Shown here in pieces: positions 21,277 through 30,704 of a DNA stretch of 35,876 nt. Source of the stretch: Oleispira sp963933055 (GTDB lineage: Bacteria > Pseudomonadota > Gammaproteobacteria > Pseudomonadales > Oceanobacteraceae); contig CAWVSY010000039.1 in NCBI GenBank assembly GCA_963933055.1, positions 1-35,876 of the forward strand. The letters are read 5' to 3'. The notes beneath the pieces are model-generated. The model was not told the DNA's origin. It was given only the letters and a program-made list of their open reading frames with translations, and ran no database searches. Made by a program: the position numbers and the translations under genes. Within the stretch, counting starts at the first letter, position 1. Every line of letters begins with the position of its first letter.

Positions 21277-24087
21277 TCAGTTAGAATTTTTTGCAAGACG
21301 GCTAAGCGCTTGATTTAATCGCTTCTCAATTCCTTGCTTGAGCTTGATATGTTGGATGATGCTGGCGTCGCTATACAGCGATAAATCGGTTAAATAGGCG
21401 GGATAATCATCGTTACTTGAGCGCATTGCCAATAAGGTTTTGGCAACCTTGTTATACAGTTGGTCTCCCCATTCCCAAACACTAAATTCTTCGCCATTGC
21501 AGTACAGGGTTACTTGGTCTTGATCGTCTAACGTCGCATTTAGCTGAATATGACTGGTCTGACTTTGCAGTGGTGGTAAGCGCCTAGAATGTGGTTCAAA
21601 CTCGGTGGATTCATTATTTCGTTTCAATTCAAATAATAAAATAGGGCGTGCGCGCTGGCGTAAAAACTGGCCTTGCATACGCTGATCTATCTGACGTAAA
21701 AAACGAATAATCGGTATAACCACTTCGCTATCACTTTGGGCTTGCTGCTGCTGATGCAATAAAACACCACGTTCATCCAGCAAATAATAGAAGTAAGTAT
21801 TTTCTTTGCGCCAAAAAAAGAGTTGCCAACTGCCAGGACGAGGATGATTGAAAATGGCTTTTAATGGGCTGCCATTAAGTGCGTTAACATCTAAACGATA
21901 GTGGGCATATTGTTTTCTAGGCCTTCCTAATAAGGCTAAAAACTGACTCACGGACTCTGCTTTGTTGAGGCGAACTTCGTATTTATCTTGCTGCCAAATA
22001 TAATAGTTTTGACCTGCTTCAAGAATGTAATCGACGTTAGGCTGTTCTAAGGTATGACTCGTGATATCAGCTAAAATCTTTTCAACTCGCTGACTAATAG
22101 CGCCTGCTCGGCTAGCGCAAAAGCAATGACAATCATAATTTGGCCAGCCTTGTTTACGCGCCAATGGTGCGTATTGTAAGAGGTGTTGCAGGCCATCAAT
22201 AACGGCATTTTCACTATGAAAACGCTGAATTTGCCACTCGCCCCAGCTGTTGATCGTTAACAAATCGATGCTTTGGACTAAGTTTTCTTTTAGTGCACTG
22301 TAACCAAGAGCATCGTTACGACTGCTGAGCTTTTGCATACCTCGGCGGGTAAATTGATGCATAGGGTCGATGCCCGCATTAATAAATATTTGCCATTGAA
22401 TAGGAATGCTTGGGCGTAAAAAGTTTGCTGGCGCTATATGCTGTGGACGAGCAATATTACGGACTACTTGCAGTAATTCTTTGAGTTCGTACTTGCTCAA
22501 AGCATTGTGCTCTGGGTAAATGCCAAAATTACTGTGATGACTTAATAAGCCATTAAAGTGTGCGTAACAGAGCAACTCAATCAAGCTCGGAGATTGCTTG
22601 ATGATGCTATGGTCATTTTCTTTTTTATAGGTCCCTGAAATTAGCTGCCAGCGATTGTCGGCCAGAACTAAAGAGATCTTATGTTGTACTAGGTCCGTCA
22701 CGATATTAGGATTTATGGTCAGCACTTTACCCGGTTTAGCATCATAAACGGCGTATAATTGGTTACCTAAAAGCGTGAGATCTTGGCGGTTTATGCGTAC
22801 TTTTTTTGCATACTTATTACTGAAAGCAGCCAAATAACGGTAGCTGGTGAGCATTTCGTTGACGAGGGAGTTCCGCTCAGATTGAACCTCATGTACTTCC
22901 CATTCATCACGATTATCCAAATGCATTAAAATGGCTTTAGACCAGCCCCATTGAGTAATTAGTTGCTGTAATTCTTGAAAACGCCACTGACGTTGTTGCC
23001 CTTGGCTAGCCTTGGTAATCGGCAGGTGGGCTTTAAAATAAAATGCACGGCGTAATAACTCTAAACGATTATCATCATGTTCAGCCGCAACATGTTGACT
23101 GACTCTATTGAGCATCAGTAAATAACCATCGCAGCTCAGTGGATCAATATTGCCTTGGTGAACGTTGTCTTTGAGATCCCAACATAACGGTCGAATGTTG
23201 GGGTATTGGCTGGCATAGTGCTGAGTTAATAAAAGCTTGAGCAGCGATTTATAAGGATTTTTCAGCCCTTTATTCAGTTGCCATAAACCTGCGCCTACAA
23301 ACTCTGAGGCTGGAATGGTTGAGATGCTACCGAAGTTAATCCATTGGCTATTATGAATTAATTGATGATCATCAAGTTGCTTTAAATAGTGCTGACTGTG
23401 TTTCTCATATTGCGTAGGTACCAGCCACCAGCTAGGTTGTCTGCCTGCTAACCATAAGGAGGATCGATAAAATTCATCCAATAAAAGTAAATGTTGTGTT
23501 GAGCCTGAATGTTCGGCATCGACATTTTCTTGCATTTTGCCTTGGCGAAACTCCGCCGCATTCATAAGAAAAAAATGCAGTTCTACTTTTTGACTGGTCG
23601 CCCACTTTTCAATTAACTCACATTTTGCTTTCAGCATTGCCAGCTGTTCATCACTTAAATCTGCCGTGTGACATAACCAAACATCAAGGTCGCTATTGGC
23701 TGATTGTGCCAGCGTGCCAAGACTGCCCATTAGAAAAATTGCTTCTATTGCTCTTTGGCCACTGATTCTAGGAATTTGTAAGCCTTTCGCAACGTATCTA
23801 AGTGCATTCAGTGATTCAACTTGCGGGCTAAAGTGCTCAATTCCCGCGGGGACTTTTTGGCTGATAAAGCCAGGCATTTGAGGATGATTAATGTGAATGA
23901 GCAACGGCAGAACGTCCAATACACGAGTTTGGCGTTCAAGCATAAGGCTGCGGGCTTGATCTAAGCGCGCGTGATTAAGACTCAAAAATGACTGCCGCCA
24001 TTGATTAATCTGTTGGGATGGTGGCAGCTGTATGTGGAGCTTATTGGCCTGCACTATTGGCGAGGCAGCGGTGGGAGAATTTGGCAT
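21277..24087 (-). CDS. cyaA: Class I adenylate cyclase
   Basis: CyaA makes cyclic AMP from ATP. The 936-residue product is of class I size. The N-terminal catalytic half has the helical opening FLSLNHARLDQARSLM and LLPLLIHINHPQMPGFIS. The nucleotidyltransferase signature FLMGSLGTLAQSANSDLDVWLC (about residues 136-157) carries the catalytic aspartates. The C-terminal half (about 500-936) is the regulatory region, with RYRLDVNAL-like strands and FEPHSRRLPPL. ATG 24087 has no ribosome binding site, and a promoter-like sequence ends seven bases upstream, so the mRNA may be leaderless. Family alignment from memory supports this start. The gene is monocistronic or leads into lptM. Confidence 0.95.
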   Translation of the reverse strand: MPNSPTAASPIVQANKLHIQLPPSQQINQWRQSFLSLNHARLDQARSLMLERQTRVLDVLPLLIHINHPQMPGFISQKVPAGIEHFSPQVESLNALRYVAKGLQIPRISGQRAIEAIFLMGSLGTLAQSANSDLDVWLCHTADLSDEQLAMLKAKCELIEKWATSQKVELHFFLMNAAEFRQGKMQENVDAEHSGSTQHLLLLDEFYRSSLWLAGRQPSWWLVPTQYEKHSQHYLKQLDDHQLIHNSQWINFGSISTIPASEFVGAGLWQLNKGLKNPYKSLLKLLLTQHYASQYPNIRPLCWDLKDNVHQGNIDPLSCDGYLLMLNRVSQHVAAEHDDNRLELLRRAFYFKAHLPITKASQGQQRQWRFQELQQLITQWGWSKAILMHLDNRDEWEVHEVQSERNSLVNEMLTSYRYLAAFSNKYAKKVRINRQDLTLLGNQLYAVYDAKPGKVLTINPNIVTDLVQHKISLVLADNRWQLISGTYKKENDHSIIKQSPSLIELLCYAHFNGLLSHHSNFGIYPEHNALSKYELKELLQVVRNIARPQHIAPANFLRPSIPIQWQIFINAGIDPMHQFTRRGMQKLSSRNDALGYSALKENLVQSIDLLTINSWGEWQIQRFHSENAVIDGLQHLLQYAPLARKQGWPNYDCHCFCASRAGAISQRVEKILADITSHTLEQPNVDYILEAGQNYYIWQQDKYEVRLNKAESVSQFLALLGRPRKQYAHYRLDVNALNGSPLKAIFNHPRPGSWQLFFWRKENTYFYYLLDERGVLLHQQQQAQSDSEVVIPIIRFLRQIDQRMQGQFLRQRARPILLFELKRNNESTEFEPHSRRLPPLQSQTSHIQLNATLDDQDQVTLYCNGEEFSVWEWGDQLYNKVAKTLLAMRSSNDDYPAYLTDLSLYSDASIIQHIKLKQGIEKRLNQALSRLAKNSN

Positions 24088-24093
24088 ACATTA

Positions 24094-24120
24094 AGTATAG
24101 ACAGTTTGGGCTTTAGACAA
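24094..24120 (-). promoter_or_regulatory. Candidate cyaA promoter placing the start at the ATG
   Basis: On the minus strand TTGTCT (24115-24120) and TATACT (24094-24099) are separated by 15 bases, slightly short of the optimum. Transcription starting six or seven bases after the -10 would begin at about 24087, which is the A of the cyaA ATG. Confidence 0.4.
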
Positions 24121-24123
24121 GGC

Positions 24124-24185
24124 AAAAAAAAGGTGTGTTTTGATTTTGACCCTGATGCTAGGGGAAAATCAACAACACACCTTTT
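24124..24185 (-). terminator. Terminator of argH, between argH and cyaA
   Basis: On the minus strand AAAAGGTGTGTTGTTGATTTT pairs with AAAATCAAAACACACCTTTT, with one bulged base. A smaller CCCT/AGGG stem lies in the loop, and a run of eight T follows on the minus strand. It starts about 45 bp after the argH stop. Confidence 0.85.
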
Positions 24186-24230
24186 ATGACTCACGCGATT
24201 GACCAGCGCGTGAGCATACTAAAGTAGAGA

Positions 24231-25622
24231 TTAGCGCTTGGCTAAACGCTCACTGGCCCGCTTAGCGGCTGCAGCAACTTGGTTGGGCGCAGTACCACCA
24301 ATGTGGTTACGAGCGGCGACTGAACCTTCAAGGGTTAGTACGTCGAATACGTCAGCAGTGATTTGGTCGGAGAACTGCTGTAGCTCTTCTAACGTCATTT
24401 CACTCAAGTCTTTACCCGTCTCGATGCCATAAGCCACGGCTTTACCAACGATCTCGTGGGCGTCGCGGAAAGGAATACCTTTCACGACTACGTAATCCGC
24501 AAGATCCGTAGCCGTCGAGAAACCACGACGCGCTGCTTCGTACATAGAGGGCTTGTTCGGTACCAGATGCGGTGCCATATCCGCAAAAGCACGGATGCTA
24601 TCGCGCAACGTATCAACCGTATCAAATAAAGGCTCTTTGTCTTCTTGGTTGTCTTTGTTGTAAGCCAATGGCTGTGACTTCATCAACGTAAGCAGTGACA
24701 TTAGGTGACCATAAACACGACCAGACTTACCACGGACTAGCTCAGGCACATCTGGGTTCTTTTTCTGCGGCATAATGGATGAGCCGGTGCAGAAACGATC
24801 TGGTAGATGAATAAACTGGAATTGAGCAGAAGCCCAAAGAACCAATTCTTCCGAGAAGCGAGACATGTGCATCATGATGATCGCGCCAGCCGAAGTGAAC
24901 TCGATAGCGAAATCACGATCCGAAACAGAATCTAAGCTGTTTTCAGTCGGTGCAGTGAACCCTAAAAGCTCAGCGGTATAATGACGATCGATTGGATACG
25001 TTGTACCCGCAAGTGCCGCGGCGCCCAATGGCAAGTAGTTGATGCGCTTACGTACGTCTTGTAGACGTTCGAAGTCACGCTCTAGCATCTCGTTCCAAGC
25101 CAAAATGTGATGACCAAAGGTCACTGGCTGGGCTGTTTGCAAGTGTGTGAAACCCGGCATGATGGTATCGGTATGCGCTGCGGCTAAGCCGATCAAGCCT
25201 TCTTGTAAGCGCGTTAATTCAGCGCTGATGTTGTCTACTTCGTCGCGTAGGTATAAACGAATATCCGTCGCTACTTGGTCGTTACGAGAACGGCCTGTAT
25301 GTAATTTCTTGCCCGTGATGCCGATCTTAGCGGTTAATGCCGCTTCGATATTCATGTGAACGTCTTCTAGTTCGATTGACCAGTTAAAGTCGCCACGTTC
25401 GATCTCGATGCGTACTTCTTCAAGGCCACGTAAAATATCGTCACACTCAGCTTGCGTAAGAACACCCACTTTCGTCAACATTTTTGCGTGAGCGATAGAG
25501 CCTTGGATGTCATGAGCGTACATACGCTGGTCAAAATCAACGGACGCAGTATAGCGGGCAACAAATGCATCGGTTGGCTCAGAAAAACGGCCACCCCAAG
25601 AAGAGTTAGTTTGATCGGACAT
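24231..25622 (-). CDS. argH: Argininosuccinate lyase
   Basis: ArgH cleaves argininosuccinate to arginine and fumarate, the last step of arginine synthesis. The 463-residue product has SSWGGRFSEPTDAFV at the start, LHTGRSRNDQVATD (about residues 107-120), the catalytic His160 in GFTHLQTAQP, and the catalytic serine loop GSSIMPQKKNPD (about 280-291). It is standard length with its own terminator. A -10 TATAAT lies upstream on the minus strand (25708-25713) without a clear -35. It diverges from algZ across 200 bp, with no gene between, as in Pseudomonas. Confidence 0.98.
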   Translation of the reverse strand: MSDQTNSSWGGRFSEPTDAFVARYTASVDFDQRMYAHDIQGSIAHAKMLTKVGVLTQAECDDILRGLEEVRIEIERGDFNWSIELEDVHMNIEAALTAKIGITGKKLHTGRSRNDQVATDIRLYLRDEVDNISAELTRLQEGLIGLAAAHTDTIMPGFTHLQTAQPVTFGHHILAWNEMLERDFERLQDVRKRINYLPLGAAALAGTTYPIDRHYTAELLGFTAPTENSLDSVSDRDFAIEFTSAGAIIMMHMSRFSEELVLWASAQFQFIHLPDRFCTGSSIMPQKKNPDVPELVRGKSGRVYGHLMSLLTLMKSQPLAYNKDNQEDKEPLFDTVDTLRDSIRAFADMAPHLVPNKPSMYEAARRGFSTATDLADYVVVKGIPFRDAHEIVGKAVAYGIETGKDLSEMTLEELQQFSDQITADVFDVLTLEGSVAARNHIGGTAPNQVAAAAKRASERLAKR

Positions 25623-25822
25623 GAATACCTCGGGCTAAAAGTGAAAAGCGAAAAAGTAAGAGGTGCAGGGCAAATAGATTGAAATGCACGAAAATTTGAA
25701 TGGGCGAATTATAGCCTTCTGTTCGGCTGACGGCTAGCAGTGTGATCTATTGCTCTAATGCGTTGGTCTGATAAGGGCGTCATTTAGTCGTGCGAATGAG
25801 CAGGGTTTGTTACACTTAAAAA

Positions 25823-26902
25823 ATGGACAAACATAATAAAAAACTCGAATCCTTCTTTCTACCCGACCTGTGTAACGTTTATGCCGTTTTGGTATTGATC
25901 ATACTATCTGAAACCCTCGTTATCGCTTTGTTATTAGTAGAAAGTGGCTTAGTGAGTTTTCAGTGGGAGCGTTTTGCCTCGTTATCGTATTTTGTGCAGT
26001 GGGTAGCTTTACTCTCTGTTGCTTTATTGTGTCAGTCTCGTCGTTTTATGGCGCGCTTGAGTTTGCCTTGGGCAGTTTGCTGGGCCATGTCTCTACTGCT
26101 ATTGGTATGCTTTGTTATTAGCTATATGGCGGAATCTTTGTTTCCGTTTATTATTTCTGAGCGTCAGATCAATTGGATGTGGATTTTACGCAATATGCTG
26201 CTGAGCGCTATTTTTGGTGCCATGGGGTTGCGTTATTTTTATGTGCAAAGTCAGTGGCGGTTAAAAAGCCAAGCGGAATTAAGTTCTCGCTTACAGGCTC
26301 TACAGGCCAGTATTCGACCCCATTTCTTTTTTAATAGCTTGAATACAGTAGCATCTCTCATCGCTACTGATCCTGAGAAAGCTGAAAATATGCTGGTGGA
26401 TTTGTCTTCTTTATTTCGCGTAGTGCTGAAAGATCAAGATGCTCATGTTGATCTGGCGGCTGAGCTTGAGCTGGGTCGACGCTATATGAATATTGAGCAA
26501 GAGCGTTTAGGTAATAGGTTAGTCGTAGAGTGGCATTTACCCGACCAGATTCCGCATATTCAAGTGCCGCAATTGCTATTACAGCCATTATTGGAAAATA
26601 CCATTTACCATGGTATCCAACCTTTGCTTGAGGGTGGCAAAGTCAGTATTAGTTTGGCCCGCATAACCGATAGTGACGAAAAAGATCGGCGCTGGGTATT
26701 AATGATTGAAAATGACAAGTCAGAGACCGTTGTGAAGAGTGAGGGGCATCAGATCTCTTTACCAAACATTGCTATGCGTTTAGAGGCTATTTTTGGTGAA
26801 AAAGCCGCGTTAAACTTCGCTCAAACTGCTAACCAGTACCGAGTGATGGTCGAGCTGCCAGAATATAATGACAAAAATCACAAGCGCTCTGATAAAAAAT
26901 AA
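25823..26902 (+). CDS. algZ: Sensor histidine kinase, AlgZ/FimS type
   Basis: This is a membrane sensor of the LytS-like histidine kinase family, 359 residues. About four hydrophobic helices (residues 17-39, 50-70, 83-103, 118-137) precede the His_kinase domain, with the phospho-acceptor His167 in ASIRPHFFFNSLNT. The N-box is QPLLENTIYHGI (about 254-265). The usual DxGxG nucleotide loop is absent: the sequence there is MIENDKSETV. The second loop is reduced to ISLPNIAMRL, as reported for AlgZ. It probably partners AlgR 44 bp downstream. ATG 25823 has no ribosome binding site, and TACACT sits 6 bp upstream, so a leaderless mRNA is possible. Confidence 0.85.
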   Translation: MDKHNKKLESFFLPDLCNVYAVLVLIILSETLVIALLLVESGLVSFQWERFASLSYFVQWVALLSVALLCQSRRFMARLSLPWAVCWAMSLLLLVCFVISYMAESLFPFIISERQINWMWILRNMLLSAIFGAMGLRYFYVQSQWRLKSQAELSSRLQALQASIRPHFFFNSLNTVASLIATDPEKAENMLVDLSSLFRVVLKDQDAHVDLAAELELGRRYMNIEQERLGNRLVVEWHLPDQIPHIQVPQLLLQPLLENTIYHGIQPLLEGGKVSISLARITDSDEKDRRWVLMIENDKSETVVKSEGHQISLPNIAMRLEAIFGEKAALNFAQTANQYRVMVELPEYNDKNHKRSDKK

Positions 26903-26946
26903 ATTTCGATAGTTCGATCATCAATCATGCAACCGCAGGAGGTCCA

Positions 26947-27714
26947 ATGAGTTTAAGGGTATTATTAGTAGACGACGAGCCATTGGCCCGACAGCGTTTA
27001 GCAAGATTATTGGCTGAGCATAATAACTATGAAATCGTAGCGGAGGCTGGTAATGGTCAAGCCGCGCTGGATTGGTTACGCCAGCACAAAGCCGACTTGG
27101 TATTATTGGATATACAAATGCCAGGTTTAACCGGCTTGGACGTTGCTGAACAGCTAATGGACTTATTGCCATCAACCGCCCCGCGCCCCGCAATTATTTT
27201 TTGCACGGCCTATGACGAATATGCCCTAAATGCTTTTAAAGTCGATGCGGTGGATTATTTGCTAAAACCTATCCGCAAAGAAGATTTATCAAAAGCCTTA
27301 CAGAAAGCGCAGCGTTGGATAGAGCAGCAGCCTAATGTTCAGCCCGCCAGTATTTCAGCCAGTGCTGTTCGTACGCACATTACAGCCCGCACTCATCAAG
27401 GCTTGCAGCTTATTGCAATCAATAGCATCTACAGTTTTCAAGCTGACCAAAAATACATCACGGTGAAATATGAAGCAGATACCGGATGCCATCACGAGGT
27501 CTTGATCGACGAACCATTAAAGTTGCTAGAGGATGAATTTAATCAAAGCTTTGTGCGTATTCATCGTAATGCCCTAGTAGCGAAGGACAAAATAGAACGC
27601 TTAGAAACCGTTGATAGCCGCGTTCATTTGCTCTATTTAAAAGGTGTTGCAGAAGGCATGTGCGTCAGTCGCCGTCACTTATCGGCGTTGCGTAAGTTAA
27701 TGAAAGCGCTGTAA
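26947..27714 (+). CDS. algR: LytTR response regulator, AlgR type
   Basis: This is a cytoplasmic response regulator, 255 residues. The receiver domain (residues 1-120) has Asp9-Asp10 in LVDDEPLARQRL, the phospho-acceptor Asp55 in VLLDIQMPGLTG, and the conserved Lys in YLLKPIRKEDL. The LytTR DNA-binding domain (about 150-255) has QADQKYITVKYE and SFVRIHRNALVAKDKIERLE. In Pseudomonas AlgR controls alginate, type IV pili and virulence genes. The target genes here are not visible. The strong ribosome binding site AGGAGG sits just before the ATG. Gene order algZ-algR-hemC is that of Pseudomonas. Confidence 0.9.
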   Translation: MSLRVLLVDDEPLARQRLARLLAEHNNYEIVAEAGNGQAALDWLRQHKADLVLLDIQMPGLTGLDVAEQLMDLLPSTAPRPAIIFCTAYDEYALNAFKVDAVDYLLKPIRKEDLSKALQKAQRWIEQQPNVQPASISASAVRTHITARTHQGLQLIAINSIYSFQADQKYITVKYEADTGCHHEVLIDEPLKLLEDEFNQSFVRIHRNALVAKDKIERLETVDSRVHLLYLKGVAEGMCVSRRHLSALRKLMKAL

Positions 27715-27809
27715 TCTAATAATCCCCTTGAACTGACGCAGGGCATTCTACTCCCCTACTGAATGCTGTTATCATAATGGCAAATATTGTTATTTAAATT
27801 GGAACTCTT

Positions 27810-28742
27810 ATGTCAGCCCGTACTCTTCGAATTGCTACCCGTAAAAGCCCCCTTGCTCTGTGGCAGGCTGAGCACGTGAAATCACGTTTGTTAGCGTTAA
27901 ACCCAGAATTAACGGTTGAACTTGTTACCTTTACAACCAAGGGCGACATTATTTTAGATACACCATTGGCCAAGATTGGCGGTAAAGGGTTATTCGTTAA
28001 AGAGCTAGAAGTCGCAATGCTCGCAGGGGACGCGGATATTGCCGTGCATTCCATGAAAGATGTGCCAATGGAATTTCCTGAAGGTTTAGAACTAGGGGTT
28101 ATTTTAGAGCGTGAAACGCCAACAGATGCTTTTGTATCAAATAATTTCAAAAGCTTAGAGGAGTTACCACAAGGTGCGATTGTTGGAACTTCAAGTTTGC
28201 GTCGTCAGTGTCAGCTACAAAATTTACGCCCAGATTTAGTAATTCGATCTTTACGCGGCAACGTGCAAACACGTTTAGGAAAATTGGATAGTGGTGAATT
28301 TGATGCCATTATTCTTGCCTCTGCTGGTTTATTGCGTTTAGAAATGGAATCCCGTATTGCACAATACTTAACCCCTGAAATTTCTCTTCCTGCTGGTGGC
28401 CAAGGTGCGGTTGGTATTGAACTGCGCAGTAATGATGCCGAAACTCTAGCACTACTTAAACCATTGCAACATGATACTACCGCTTATCGTGTGACGGCAG
28501 AACGTGCCATGAACCGCCGTTTAGAAGGCGGCTGTCAGGTGCCAATCGCATGCTATGCAGAAGAAAATAATGGCGAACTTTGGTTGCGTGGCTTAGTCGG
28601 CAGTATTGATGGCAAGCAAATGTTAACCACCGAATATCGCGCCCCTGTTGCTGAAGCAGAAGCGTTAGGTATTCGAGCGGCTGAAGATTTATTAGGGCAA
28701 GGTGCTGATAAAATATTGGCCGAAGTTCATGCTCAAGCCTAA
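27810..28742 (+). CDS. hemC: Porphobilinogen deaminase (hydroxymethylbilane synthase)
   Basis: HemC joins four porphobilinogens into hydroxymethylbilane in tetrapyrrole synthesis. The 310-residue product has RIATRKSPLALWQAEHV at the start, TTKGDIILDTPLAKIGGKGL (about residues 42-61) and HSMKDVPM. The SSLRRQCQL and RGNVQTRLGKLDSGEFD blocks that bind the cofactor are present, and the dipyrromethane cofactor cysteine is Cys242 in LEGGCQVP, at the E. coli position. It follows algR by 95 bp, in which no clear promoter was found. Its 3' end overlaps hemD. Confidence 0.98.
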   Translation: MSARTLRIATRKSPLALWQAEHVKSRLLALNPELTVELVTFTTKGDIILDTPLAKIGGKGLFVKELEVAMLAGDADIAVHSMKDVPMEFPEGLELGVILERETPTDAFVSNNFKSLEELPQGAIVGTSSLRRQCQLQNLRPDLVIRSLRGNVQTRLGKLDSGEFDAIILASAGLLRLEMESRIAQYLTPEISLPAGGQGAVGIELRSNDAETLALLKPLQHDTTAYRVTAERAMNRRLEGGCQVPIACYAEENNGELWLRGLVGSIDGKQMLTTEYRAPVAEAEALGIRAAEDLLGQGADKILAEVHAQA

Positions 28743-29499
28743 TACGTCGTTATCACCATTACCTGTGCTGGTTACTCGACCAGCTTCTCAGGCAGAAGAA
28801 ATCTGTCCATCGCTAGAAGCGTTGGGCTGTCATGTTATTCGTCAACCGCTCTTAAAAATTGCAGCGGTTGCGGAAACGCCTAAAATCAAATCTCAATTTA
28901 TGGATATTGATCTGTTTGATGTTGTGATTACCATCAGCCGTAACGCGGCCGAGATGGGATTGAGCATTATGGATCAATATTGGCCACAGTGGCCATTGGG
29001 CATTACTTGGGTCGCTATTGGCCCAGTAACCGCTGACGTTATGAAACGAGCAGGTCTTGACGTCACAATGCCTATCGCACAGTTTGATAGCGAAGGGGCA
29101 CTTCAGCTACCTGAGCTCACCGATGTTGCCGGTAAAAAGATTCTGATTTGGCGTGGTATTGGCGGGCGTGAAACACTGGCAAGCACTTTACGTGAACGTG
29201 GAGCAGAGGTTATCTATGCCGAGCTTTATCAACGCTTAGTCCCTGAGTATAGTGAGAGTGAGTGGTCGCAAGCATTAGTGGAGCAACCTTTATTATTAGT
29301 AAGCAGTGGCCAAGGCCTAGAAGCGATTGCGGCGCAGCAGCCAAGGATTGCTGAATGTGTACGTGGCATTATTGCGCCTAGCCTCCGCGTTGCAGAACTG
29401 GCAAAATCATTAGGCTTCGAAGAAATACAAATAGCGGCCAGCGCTCAAGATGTTGATATGTTGGCAGCAGTGAAAAAATGGATAGCGGCGAGTCGGTAA
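28729..29499 (+). CDS. hemD: Uroporphyrinogen-III synthase
   Basis: HemD cyclises hydroxymethylbilane to uroporphyrinogen III. The protein is 256 residues from ATG 28729, which overlaps the end of hemC by 14 bp. An in-frame GTG at 28702 would only add residues encoded inside hemC. The family is poorly conserved, but the start PVLVTRPASQAEE is present. VVITISRNAAEMGLSIM, the WVAIGPVTADVMKRAGL loop and the RGIGGRETLASTLRERGAEV region (about residues 140-160) match the two-domain fold. The position between hemC and hemX settles the identity. Coupled translation with hemC is likely. Confidence 0.93.
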   Translation: MLKPNTSLSPLPVLVTRPASQAEEICPSLEALGCHVIRQPLLKIAAVAETPKIKSQFMDIDLFDVVITISRNAAEMGLSIMDQYWPQWPLGITWVAIGPVTADVMKRAGLDVTMPIAQFDSEGALQLPELTDVAGKKILIWRGIGGRETLASTLRERGAEVIYAELYQRLVPEYSESEWSQALVEQPLLLVSSGQGLEAIAAQQPRIAECVRGIIAPSLRVAELAKSLGFEEIQIAASAQDVDMLAAVKKWIAASR

Positions 29500-29568
29500 T
29501 TTAACTAGGCTAGTCAATCAACTAGACCGATAACATACAACGAGTCATCAATAGTTAAGGAAATAAAT

Positions 29569-30687
29569 GTGACTGATAAACTGGATGCAGATCAGCCTAC
29601 GACAGACGTCGTTGAAACGCCCGCTGATAATCAAAAAAATACAGTAGAAACTAAAACAAACCGTGTCGAACCTAAAAGCTCGCAAGCCCATCATCCGATA
29701 ACTGAGAAAAAGCCAACCTCTTTATTGGCAGTTTTAGCGTTGTCTTTAGCGGTATTAGCGCTGGTAGCCATTGCGGGATTAGTCTGGAAAGGCGTTGAGT
29801 TTATTCAGCACGTAGCGGCGATTGAATTAAAATTGCAACAAACTGAACAAGGCAAGACGGACGCGAGCAAAGAACTGAGTCGTTTGCAGCAGCAAATTAT
29901 TAGCCAAGGCAAATTGCAACAGCATACTAGTCAGCGTTTAGCAGAGCTGCCTGGTGCGGATACCGATGACTGGTTAATTGCAGAGGCCGAATATTTATTG
30001 CGCCTAGCGAATCAGCGCTTGAACCTAGAAAAAGATTGGCAAGGTGCTTTGGCGATTCTAATGGCTGCGGATGGTATTTTAGCAGAAACTGAAAACCCTC
30101 AACTTGATCGTATTCGTTCTATATTGGCGGGTGAAATTGTTACGTTACGCGCTGTTCCTGCGGTAGACATAACCGGTGCGGTTAGTCGTATACAAGCGGT
30201 GCAGAGCCAGATTGTTAAGTTAGAGTGGGTTCCGAGAAAGCTCCCCAAGCAAGTCGAACAACCGGAAACCAGTGACGATAAAGTTGAACTGACGGTGTGG
30301 CAAAATTTTCTTGCTAAGGCCGAAAAAGGCTTTAACCGTATGGTTCGAATTCGTGAAAATGATAAAGCGTTACCTGCCCCATTAACCCCCGACCAGCATT
30401 ATTATTTGCAGCAGAATATGCAACTGATGTTAGAACAAGCGCAGGTTGCGCTAGTGCGTCAGCAAGCCGATCTTTATTTGCACAGCATTAATCGCACACA
30501 GGCTTGGTTGGCTGAATTTGTCCGTAACGAAAGTGCACAAGCGCAAGCGTTGCAGCAAACGCTTAGTGAATTAGCTCAGTGGAATGTTACCTCAACACTG
30601 CCTGATATTAGCGGCTCTTTAATTGAATTGCGCCGTTATTCTGGGGTGCAAAAAAAGCAGTCCGCTACTAATCGTATTATGAAATAA
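29569..30687 (+). CDS. hemX: HemX family protein, membrane-anchored with coiled coil
   Basis: The 372-residue product starts at GTG 29569 with AAGGAA seven bases before it; ATG 29567 is out of frame and stops at once. The N-terminal 45 residues are hydrophilic and Asn/Lys/Thr-rich. One transmembrane helix follows (LLAVLALSLAVLALVAIAGL, about residues 53-72), then a heptad-like coiled coil (about 85-115) and the helical HemX domain (DWLIAEAEYLLRLANQRL and following). Homologues were annotated as uroporphyrinogen-III methyltransferases, but the methyltransferase fold is not visible here. It is an inner-membrane, mostly periplasmic protein of unclear role, always linked to hemC-hemD and hemY. 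Confidence 0.9.
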   Translation: MTDKLDADQPTTDVVETPADNQKNTVETKTNRVEPKSSQAHHPITEKKPTSLLAVLALSLAVLALVAIAGLVWKGVEFIQHVAAIELKLQQTEQGKTDASKELSRLQQQIISQGKLQQHTSQRLAELPGADTDDWLIAEAEYLLRLANQRLNLEKDWQGALAILMAADGILAETENPQLDRIRSILAGEIVTLRAVPAVDITGAVSRIQAVQSQIVKLEWVPRKLPKQVEQPETSDDKVELTVWQNFLAKAEKGFNRMVRIRENDKALPAPLTPDQHYYLQQNMQLMLEQAQVALVRQQADLYLHSINRTQAWLAEFVRNESAQAQALQQTLSELAQWNVTSTLPDISGSLIELRRYSGVQKKQSATNRIMK

Positions 30688-30704
30688 ACCACGGGATCAT
30701 TATT

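Noticed and set aside
27744..27772. GCATTC/GAATGC inverted repeat after algR
   Set aside because: Six-base stem with a 12-base loop and no T run; too weak to call a terminator.
27794..28150. 118-codon frame antisense to hemC
   Set aside because: Lies opposite the conserved HemC cofactor-binding region; no signal of its own.
28702..28728. GTG 28702 as the hemD start
   Set aside because: The added residues come from hemC codons in another frame and do not resemble HemD; ATG 28729 gives the usual start.
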